This document shows, one piece after another, positions 58,551 through 64,000 of a DNA stretch of 64,000 nucleotides. The stretch covers positions 33,546 through 97,545 of the forward strand of contig CAZXID010000003.1 of the NCBI GenBank assembly GCA_964640325.1, in the 5' to 3' direction. Below the pieces are notes generated by a model. The model worked only from the letters and a program-made list of their open reading frames with translations. It did not search any database and had not been told where the DNA came from. Within the stretch, counting starts at the first letter, position 1. Every line of letters starts with the position of its first letter. The translations under genes and the position numbers were made by a program. This DNA is from DAOQAU01 sp964640325 (lineage in GTDB: Bacteria; Cyanobacteriota; Vampirovibrionia; Gastranaerophilales; Gastranaerophilaceae).

Positions 58551-59227
58551 CAAAATCGATAATTTTACTTTCAGGCGGACTGGATTCTCTTGTAAGTCTT
58601 GCTGTTTCAAGGGAAAAATTTAATATTGAACTTGCACTTACCTTTGATTACGGTCAAAAATCTGCGGCAAAAGAAATTGAAGCATGTGAAAAAATATGCA
58701 AACACTACAACATAAACCAAAAGATTATTAATCTTGATTGGCTTAAAGATATTACGCAAACCTTACTTGTGAGCGACAAGCAAATTCCAAAAGTAAGCCG
58801 ACAGGATTTGGCTTCGGATGATTTTGTTCAAAATAGCTCAAAATCTGTGTGGGTGCCAAATCGAAATGGGCTTTTTTTAAATATTGCAGGATGTTTTGCG
58901 GATTCTTTCGGATACGATTATATAATTTTTGGGGCAAACAGAGAAGAAGGACAAACTTTCCCCGATAATACCCAAGAGTTCACAGAGGTCATAACCAAGG
59001 AATTTAAACACTCTACCCTTAATCATCCCAAAGTCCTTGCCCCCTTGATTAATTCAGATAAGGATGATATAGTAAAGCTTGCAATTAAACACAATGTTCC
59101 GCTTAATTTAACAAGAAGCTGTTATTCTGATAAACAAAAACATTGCGGCCAATGCGAGTCGTGTATAAGGTTGAAAAGGGCGCTTGAATCTAATAATTGT
59201 CAAAATTTAATCAAAGAATTATTTTAA
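58547..59227 (+). CDS. queC: 7-cyano-7-deazaguanine synthase QueC
   Basis: Makes preQ0 from carboxy-deazaguanine for queuosine biosynthesis. The 226-aa enzyme has the PP-loop LLSGGLDSLVSLAVSRE (residues about 6-22), the FGANREEGQTFPDN block and the zinc site CYSDKQKHCGQCESC near the C-terminus. No other queuosine genes are adjacent except DUF366. Confidence 0.95.
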   Translation: MTKSIILLSGGLDSLVSLAVSREKFNIELALTFDYGQKSAAKEIEACEKICKHYNINQKIINLDWLKDITQTLLVSDKQIPKVSRQDLASDDFVQNSSKSVWVPNRNGLFLNIAGCFADSFGYDYIIFGANREEGQTFPDNTQEFTEVITKEFKHSTLNHPKVLAPLINSDKDDIVKLAIKHNVPLNLTRSCYSDKQKHCGQCESCIRLKRALESNNCQNLIKELF

Positions 59228-59229
59228 AT

Positions 59230-59796
59230 ATGCACACAAAATTTATAGAAAAAGAAATTAAATATACAGGGGCTGAACTTTGTCCTCATTGGATTTACAG
59301 GACTTTTAAGCTGCAAGGAGATGCCATTGTGGCATTCTGCGGCGAATGTGAAGTTAAATTAACCGAAATGGTCGACATTGAAGATGTAATAAACAATGAA
59401 CCGATTTATTCAAAATTAATGCTGAATTTCATTGTCGAGCATTTTAATATAGGACTTGTTGAAGGAGTTATTAGACAAAGACTTTTAATTTGCATAATCA
59501 AAGAAGAATTGGAAAAACTTTTAACCTGTTCACCTGTTCACCTGTTCACCCGTATCGGCGACGATTTATTCATTAACAACAAAAAGCTTTCGGTATCTAT
59601 TGCGACAAAATCTTTGACTTCCGTTTTGATGCATATTGGAATTAATATTGACCCTGAAGGTGCGCCGATTAAGGCAATAGGGCTTAAAGACCTTGGTATT
59701 TCTGATGTCAATGATTTTGCGCAAAAAGTTATGGTAAAATATTCTCAGGAAATTGATGATATAATTTTGGCAAGTACTAAAGTAGTTGGGCGCTGA
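59230..59796 (+). CDS. DUF366-family protein with repeat-derived insert
   Basis: A 188-aa protein. KYTGAELCPHWIYRTFKLQG and GECEVKLTEMVDIEDV match what I recall of DUF366, a family of unknown function; queC as neighbour suggests nucleoside metabolism. Around residues 99-107 the stretch LTCSPVHLFTR is encoded by three copies of CCTGTTCA (59525-59550). The same peptide occurs in the purD insert. ATG 59230 lies 2 nt after queC; no strong ribosome site, so coupling is likely. Confidence 0.7.
   Translation: MHTKFIEKEIKYTGAELCPHWIYRTFKLQGDAIVAFCGECEVKLTEMVDIEDVINNEPIYSKLMLNFIVEHFNIGLVEGVIRQRLLICIIKEELEKLLTCSPVHLFTRIGDDLFINNKKLSVSIATKSLTSVLMHIGINIDPEGAPIKAIGLKDLGISDVNDFAQKVMVKYSQEIDDIILASTKVVGR
59525..59550. 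repeat. Octamer tandem repeat (CCTGTTCA)3 within the DUF366 gene
   Basis: Three perfect 8-bp units equal 24 bp, a multiple of three, so the frame is kept. The same units occur in purD and (reversed) at 8057. Confidence 0.85.
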
Positions 59797-59810
59797 GTTA
59801 AGGAGAGCCG

Positions 59811-60494
59811 ATGAAGACACCGGATTATTTAAGTTATACCAGTTATAAAAAGAAAAAGAAGAGTAGTTCAAAAAAGAGTATGACAATTTTTTTGGTTACT
59901 TTTTTTGCAACACTGTTGATTTTTACTTTTGTTGCAAAGCAGCTTACACCGAATGTTGATGTTACAATCGGCGAAGATACCGACATGGAAGCAAAAGAAA
60001 CGGGCTTGGGCGTAAAAAGATTTATTGATGACAGATTAAAAATGATTCAAATGGAAGACAATTCGGCTGGGGTTTCTAAAAGAGATTCTGATAAGAATAT
60101 TGTCTCAGCAGAAGACGAAAATTTTGACAGTTTTGCAGAAGATTTAGACGAAAGAGTTTATTTGCCCAAGAAAAAACCTGCAAAAGAAGAGGTTGCAGAA
60201 AAACCCGCAAAAGAAACCGTAACACCGCCAAGACCAAAACCAAATGATGAAATAAACCCTTTTGATGCACCAAAAATGTCAAAAGTTTTCGTGGGGTATT
60301 ATTCTTCTGTTGAGCAGGCAAAAGTAGCTCAGGGGATTTTAATGGATGCTGATTTGGGAGTTACTCCATTTATAAAAAACATGGGCGGAGCCTTTACACT
60401 TCAAGTGGGCTCATATTCAAGCAAAATAAAGGCACTCGAGCTTGCAAACGAACTTTTGAGAAACAATTTCCCCGCAAGGGTTGTTCAGGAATAA
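59811..60494 (+). CDS. SPOR-domain membrane protein
   Basis: A 227-aa protein. It has a short basic Lys/Ser-rich cytoplasmic tail, one membrane helix (MTIFLVTFFATLLIFTFVA, residues about 24-42), a long charged linker with KKPAKEEVAEKPAKE, and a C-terminal SPOR domain (KVFVGYYSSVEQAKVAQGIL ... FTLQVGSYSSKIKALELANE). SPOR domains bind denuded glycan at division septa, so a cell-division or wall role is likely. GGAGAG precedes the ATG. Confidence 0.88.
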   Translation: MKTPDYLSYTSYKKKKKSSSKKSMTIFLVTFFATLLIFTFVAKQLTPNVDVTIGEDTDMEAKETGLGVKRFIDDRLKMIQMEDNSAGVSKRDSDKNIVSAEDENFDSFAEDLDERVYLPKKKPAKEEVAEKPAKETVTPPRPKPNDEINPFDAPKMSKVFVGYYSSVEQAKVAQGILMDADLGVTPFIKNMGGAFTLQVGSYSSKIKALELANELLRNNFPARVVQE

Positions 60495-60519
60495 TAAAGT
60501 GAACAAGTGCAATTATAAG

Positions 60520-60574
60520 AAGATAAGAGGCGTAGAGGCGTGGATGCGTGGGTTAATCTGTTACGCATCTTTTT
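60520..60574 (+). repeat. Dispersed element with terminator-like hairpin
   Basis: Inverted relative of 9343-9413. GATGCGT (60543-60549) pairs with ACGCATC (60563-60569), followed by TTTTT, so it could end the HEAT-queC-DUF366-SPOR operon. Confidence 0.55.
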
Positions 60575-60634
60575 GCCTGCTTTTTGCATTATTGTAAGGG
60601 GGTAAATGTTTTGGATTAATGCTAACGCCTTTTA

Positions 60635-60705
60635 CGTCGTTGCGAGGAGAAACGAAGTTTCGACGCGGCAATCCAAAAAACGACGGGATTGCTATTTCGA
60701 GGAAT
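60635..60705. repeat. Dispersed CGTCGTTGCGAGGAG...GCGGCAATCC element
   Basis: CGTCGTTGCGAGGAGAAACG, then AAGTTTCGACGCGGCAATCC, is a repeat class widespread in bacterial intergenic DNA. A related version (CATTGCGAGCGATGCAAAG) lies inside purD at 36124. Confidence 0.65.
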
Positions 60706-60710
60706 AATTA

Positions 60711-61481
60711 CTAAACTATAGATAAGAAATTTTTATTTTCTGTTTTTGTTTTAAGATGTTCCAGCCTTGATTTTACAAACGAAGCGTGTTGAGAGTGGGG
60801 TTTGTTTATTAAGAATTTTTTGTAATACCTTTGTGCATCGGAGTTTTTGCCCATTTTGTCAAAGCAGATTCCTATTCCAAGATATGCTTTATTATAATTC
60901 GGGTTGAGTTTGAGCGTTTTGTGGAAAATCAAGCTTGCCTGAGTATAGTCTCCCATACTCATCAAAAGTGCCGATTTGTGATTGTAGGCTTTTAAATATC
61001 CCGGGTTGGTTTCAATAATTTTTTGATAAATCATCAGTGCCATGTCGTTTTCTTCGACTATTTCATGGGCTATGGCAAGCTGAATTTGAGCGTTTAAGTT
61101 GTTAGGATTGAGTTTAAGCGATTTTACAAAGTTTTTTATGGCACAGCAAGTCTGGCTTGAAAGCAGATAACAAATACCCAGTTCATAATAAATATTTGAA
61201 TCAAATTCTTTTAATTTTTTTGCTTTTTCAAAGGCACAAATCGCTTTATCAAGGTTATTAAGATGCTTATAACAAACTCCAAGCCCATAGTAAGATTCGG
61301 GATTGTTTCTGTCAATAAGAATTGCGTTAAGATATTTTGAAACAGCCTCCTGATGCAAACTTGCAAGCCTTAGTGCATCTGCTTTTACGCAAAGTTCGTA
61401 AGCCAAAGCAGGTTTGTCTAAAATCGGATTTGTACAAAAATCTGAAATATTTTTTTTGGTCTGACAAACTTTTATTGCCAA
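60711..61481 (-). CDS. TPR-repeat protein
   Basis: A 256-aa soluble protein with about six TPR units from residue 25 on (NPESYYGLGVCYKHLNNLDK, NPNYNKAYLGIGICFDKMGK). No signal peptide or membrane helix is visible. Function unknown; it stands alone, convergent with the SPOR-protein operon. Confidence 0.82.
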   Translation of the reverse strand: MAIKVCQTKKNISDFCTNPILDKPALAYELCVKADALRLASLHQEAVSKYLNAILIDRNNPESYYGLGVCYKHLNNLDKAICAFEKAKKLKEFDSNIYYELGICYLLSSQTCCAIKNFVKSLKLNPNNLNAQIQLAIAHEIVEENDMALMIYQKIIETNPGYLKAYNHKSALLMSMGDYTQASLIFHKTLKLNPNYNKAYLGIGICFDKMGKNSDAQRYYKKFLINKPHSQHASFVKSRLEHLKTKTENKNFLSIV

Positions 61482-61638
61482 AATCTTACCTCAATTCCTT
61501 ACAAATATAAGTCATATAACGACATTCTATAAGCTTTTGCGGGTAAAAATAATGACCATAAGGTTTAAGTTCTCATAGACCATTGGATTTATATTTTTAT
61601 TATTATTTTTTTTGACTATAATAATGTTGGGGGGATTA

Positions 61639-62517
61639 ATGAAAAGATTTTTAATCGTATTTGCAATATTTATTTTTCAAATGATTTTTATTTTGCCCTG
61701 CCATGCAATAAAAATAGGCTTGCAGTCCGCCATGGAGCGGGTTTATATCGGCTCTTCCACTCAAGCACAAATCATAAGCGGCAGAACAAATAAGCTTTTA
61801 TATACAATAAACGGTATGAAAGCTTATGAAATCAGGGCTTACAGAAGCGGAATGGCAATAAAAGTTTTGGGGAAATATTTTAATCTGGATTCTGATTATG
61901 TTGTGGTAAAACCTGCAATAGGGGGATTTGTCAGCGTTAAAAATAAATGGTATAGAGGTGATTTTATAATCTGCAACAGAAACGGGAAATTGAATGTTGT
62001 CAATGATGTCGGGATAGAAGATTACATAAAAGGGGTTGTGCCCTCTGAAATGCCCTCAAAATGGGCTTATGAGGCACATAAAGCTCAAGCAATTGCCGCA
62101 AGAAGCTATGCGCTTGCAAATCTTGGGAAGCGTGCAAATAGCGGTTATGATTTAAAGGATACGCCCGAAGATCAAGCTTACGGGGGGGCTTCGGCAGAAT
62201 CGGAGCAAACCAATAAAGCTGTAACTGAAACAAAAGGAATAGTTTTGATTTACGATTTAAAAATCATTCCTGCTTATTATTCTGCTTCTGCCGGCGGACA
62301 AACTTCAACTTCATCTGAAGTTTGGACGAAAAACTTGCCGTATTTGCAATCTGTTCCTTCTTTTGACGATAATATAAGAAAAAACGGGCATGGGGTCGGA
62401 ATGAGCCAACATGGAGCAAATAATTTGGCAAAAAGCGGTTACAATGCGTATCAAATTTTGCAGTATTTTTATAAAGGCGTTCAATTTGCCAGAATTAACC
62501 CTGAATATTATAAGTAG
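61639..62517 (+). CDS. SpoIID/LytB-domain protein, compact form
   Basis: A 292-aa secreted protein with a signal peptide (ending near CHA, residue 23). It carries VGIEDYIKGVVPSEMPSKW, AHKAQAIAARSYALAN, YYSASAGGQTSTSSEVW and the terminal GHGVGMSQHGANNLAKSGYN. SpoIID is a lytic transglycosylase whose catalytic Glu is in the PSEMP-type motif, present here. The segment usually found between PYLQSVPS and GHGVGMSQ is almost missing, only DDNIRKN remaining. ATG 61639 follows GGGGG. Confidence 0.88.
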   Translation: MKRFLIVFAIFIFQMIFILPCHAIKIGLQSAMERVYIGSSTQAQIISGRTNKLLYTINGMKAYEIRAYRSGMAIKVLGKYFNLDSDYVVVKPAIGGFVSVKNKWYRGDFIICNRNGKLNVVNDVGIEDYIKGVVPSEMPSKWAYEAHKAQAIAARSYALANLGKRANSGYDLKDTPEDQAYGGASAESEQTNKAVTETKGIVLIYDLKIIPAYYSASAGGQTSTSSEVWTKNLPYLQSVPSFDDNIRKNGHGVGMSQHGANNLAKSGYNAYQILQYFYKGVQFARINPEYYK

Positions 62518-62830
62518 TTTAAAAGTTGAATAGTCGATAAGTTAAAAAGTTAAATTTATTATAATTGCACTTATTCACATCTATTTACTATTTACCATTT
62601 ACTATTTCCTTCAAATTATTAACTTTTAGTAATATTTCGGGCTATTTTTTTGAAAAACCCTTGCCAAAACTGGATAAATGGGTATAATAATTAATATTGT
62701 CCTGATTTTTTGGGGCATGGTAGTACAAACACCGGATATTGACAGTATTTTAAGTCGTTTTAGGTGAACGGAGATTTAGGGTTCTCTTTTCATAGAAATG
62801 TGTCAAGGATGGTAAAAAAGGAGGTTCATT
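62518..62830. other. 313-bp gene-free region before hup
   Basis: It contains the dispersed word AGTCGATAAGTT (62532-62543), a heptamer array CTATTTACTATTTACCATTTACTATTT (62581-62607), the hup promoter (62661-62688) and a leader of about 135 nt without a recognised riboswitch. Confidence 0.65.
62661..62688 (+). promoter_or_regulatory. Sigma70-type promoter of hup
   Basis: TTGCCA (62661-62666), 16-bp spacer and a perfect TATAAT (62683-62688). This is the strongest promoter match in the window; it leaves a long leader before the HU start. Confidence 0.75.
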
Positions 62831-63103
62831 ATGAACAAAGAAGAATTAGTAAAAGAGGTATCAAAAAAAGCAAAAGTTTCTCAAAAAGCCGCATCTGATG
62901 TTATTGCAGCTGCATTGGATACAATCCAAAAAACAGTTTCCAAAGGCAAAAAAGTTACTTTGGTTGGTTTTGGAACTTGGGAACCGCGCAAAAGAGCTGC
63001 CAGAATGGGCCGTAACCCACAAACAGGCGCTCAATTGAAAATCGCAGCTAAAGTTGTTCCTGCATTCTCAGCAGGTAAAAAATTCAAAGAATTGGTTAAG
63101 TAA
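62831..63103 (+). CDS. hup: DNA-binding protein HU
   Basis: A 90-aa nucleoid protein. MNKEELVKEVSKKAKVSQKA and VTLVGFGTWEPRKRAARMGRNPQTG are classic HU, with the proline-bearing beta arm tip (RNPQTG) present. AGGAGG lies 6 nt upstream of the ATG, and a strong promoter and terminator flank it, fitting high expression. Confidence 0.97.
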   Translation: MNKEELVKEVSKKAKVSQKAASDVIAAALDTIQKTVSKGKKVTLVGFGTWEPRKRAARMGRNPQTGAQLKIAAKVVPAFSAGKKFKELVK

Positions 63104-63120
63104 CCTGATTCTTTTGGTTT

Positions 63121-63159
63121 AAAGGCGGCGAGAAAAAATTTTTTCTCGCCGCCTTTTTT
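63121..63159 (+). terminator. Terminator of hup (36-bp perfect palindrome)
   Basis: Eighteen-base perfect arms (AAAGGCGGCGAGAAAAAA and complement), then a T run, 17 nt after the hup stop. Confidence 0.9.
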
Positions 63160-63236
63160 AAAAAAAGTTTTAATTAGGCGCAAATTTTTTTTTCCTCGTA
63201 TTTTAATATTGAAGTAATAATAATTGTAGATTAAGT

Positions 63237-63935
63237 ATGAAAATTACGTTTAACAAAAATATTTATTGGGGACATGATAAAAGTGCTTTGTCAAATATAA
63301 ACAAAGTTAAAACCGTCTTGCCCTCACAAAAACCGGATATGGTTTCTTTTGGCATGGCTAACGTAGGCTGGGACGGTGGATTTGAATTGAACCAAATAAG
63401 AGTTAATCAAAAAAAATATGAAGCAAATATAAGGCAGCGTATAGTTTCAATTCCTGATACTCTTTTGTTTTTGCAGGATGACAATGGCGTTACACAGTTT
63501 ATGATGGCACTTTATGACGAACATCCGGATAATGCGATAAGAATTTTGGATTACCTTAAAGATGCAAATTTTGATTTGGAAGAAAAAAAGAAGTTTTTTG
63601 ACCTAAAGGATAAAAAGGGCAACAATCAATTTGATGTCGCGGTAAAAACGAAATATTATGAAATTGCGATGAAGCTTCTTAAACTTATGGCAAAAATAGA
63701 TCCTGAAAAAGTTGTTGATTTAAATATCCCTGAGGAGATTTATAAGATGCTCAGTTTCCCGAGAGTAGTGGATATTATGATTGAAAATAAAGCATTGTCA
63801 AAAGAAAAAACACTAAAGTTTTTAGATAAAAATATGGAGCATATACCTTTATATGCAAAAAGACGTGCTCTTGTTGAAGACTATGCAGATGATTATATAA
63901 CAGATGAAGATATAAGTGGTATTAACGGCTTTTAA
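63237..63935 (+). CDS. Hypothetical ankyrin-like protein with N-terminal SFG motif
   Basis: A 232-aa protein. Its leader MKITFNKNIYWGHDKSALSN ends DMVSFGMANVGWDGG (about residues 35-49). After it come ankyrin-like units: DDNGVTQFMMALYDEHPDNA with IRILDYLKDANFDL, and DKKGNNQFDVAVKTKYYEIA with MKLLKLM. The C-terminus is acidic. No signal peptide. The ankyrin assignment is from pattern only. The gene ends 65 nt before the window edge. Confidence 0.7.
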   Translation: MKITFNKNIYWGHDKSALSNINKVKTVLPSQKPDMVSFGMANVGWDGGFELNQIRVNQKKYEANIRQRIVSIPDTLLFLQDDNGVTQFMMALYDEHPDNAIRILDYLKDANFDLEEKKKFFDLKDKKGNNQFDVAVKTKYYEIAMKLLKLMAKIDPEKVVDLNIPEEIYKMLSFPRVVDIMIENKALSKEKTLKFLDKNMEHIPLYAKRRALVEDYADDYITDEDISGINGF

Positions 63936-63944
63936 TAAAGCGTG

Positions 63945-64000
63945 AGACGAGGTGCGATGATTCAAGCAATCTTTGATTGCGTAGAATCATGTATGCAGCC
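63945..64000. other. Window-end palindromic sequence
   Basis: GATGATTCAAGCAATCTTTG then ATTGCGTAGAATCAT can fold as nested hairpins (GCAAT/ATTGC inside ATGATTC/GAATCAT). It is cut by the window end and is probably part of a repeat or terminator. Confidence 0.35.

Noticed and set aside
1..64000. tRNA, rRNA or known riboswitch genes
   Set aside because: No T-loop GGTTCGAATCC-like or conserved rRNA/riboswitch sequence was noticed on either strand; a covariance-model scan would be needed to exclude small RNAs.
1..64000. Insertion sequence or prophage
   Set aside because: No transposase, integrase or phage structural gene was recognised; the repeats are short and non-coding.

Overview
The window is AT-rich bacterial DNA with tightly packed genes, short operons and Shine-Dalgarno-led starts. 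The gene set points to a non-photosynthetic relative of the Cyanobacteria (Melainabacteria/Vampirovibrionia, probably Gastranaerophilales-like). Pointers are a diderm flagellum with P- and L-ring genes, MinCDE, a pseudopilin whose N-terminus is of a kind I associate with this lineage, a desulfoferrodoxin/ferritin pair typical of an anaerobe meeting oxygen, and dispersed 7-8 bp repeats like cyanobacterial STRRs. The lineage call is inference; no rRNA or tRNA gene is visible.

Layout. 1-4558: flagellar export/switch genes fliF (cut by the window edge), fliG, fliH, fliI. 4649-4822: rpsU with promoter and terminator. 4942-9000 (minus): fructose-bisphosphate aldolase, a putative zinc metalloprotease, a glycosyltransferase, the hibernation factor hpf and a small Cys-rich protein. 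9536-11882: minC-minD-minE. 12065-18748: mnmE, gyrB, adk and three lineage-type hypotheticals. 18890-22216: map and the stator genes motA/motB plus an unknown. 22213-28362 (minus): trmD, rimM, a low-complexity putative RNA-binding protein, dtd, a Maf/DUF115 glycosyltransferase and rlmN. 28446-34143: pseudopilin, YkgJ-like protein, desulfoferrodoxin-ferritin operon, TrmH-type methyltransferase, Xaa-Pro aminopeptidase and parvulin. 34227-37066: purM-purN-purD. 37044-45584 (minus): TPR proteins and a cellulose-type operon (BcsC-like, GH8, BcsA with PilZ). 45703-48743 (minus): a second Cys-rich paralog, engB and a run of small hypotheticals. 49080-57381: a second flagellar operon (transglycosylase, flgF, flgG, flgA, flgH, flgI, flgJ N-domain, unknown, flgN, flgK, flgL). 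57624-60494: HEAT protein, queC, DUF366 and SPOR proteins. 60711-63935: TPR protein, compact SpoIID-like protein, HU and an ankyrin-like protein.

The most unusual features are as follows. (1) Repeat-derived DNA sits in frame inside at least three housekeeping genes (mnmE, purD, DUF366), and dtd carries a 51-codon in-frame insert of unknown origin. purD stacks three different elements, and purD and DUF366 share an octamer repeat read as the same peptide. (2) Otherwise dissimilar small proteins share an N-terminal signature ending in SFG or a close variant. (3) Two distant small genes encode paralogs with a C-x4-C-x-C-x2-C-x(10-12)-CQM pattern. (4) A protein combining a zinc ribbon, an RPQQGGY-rich low-complexity tract and a duplicated domain replaces the usual partner upstream of rimM-trmD.
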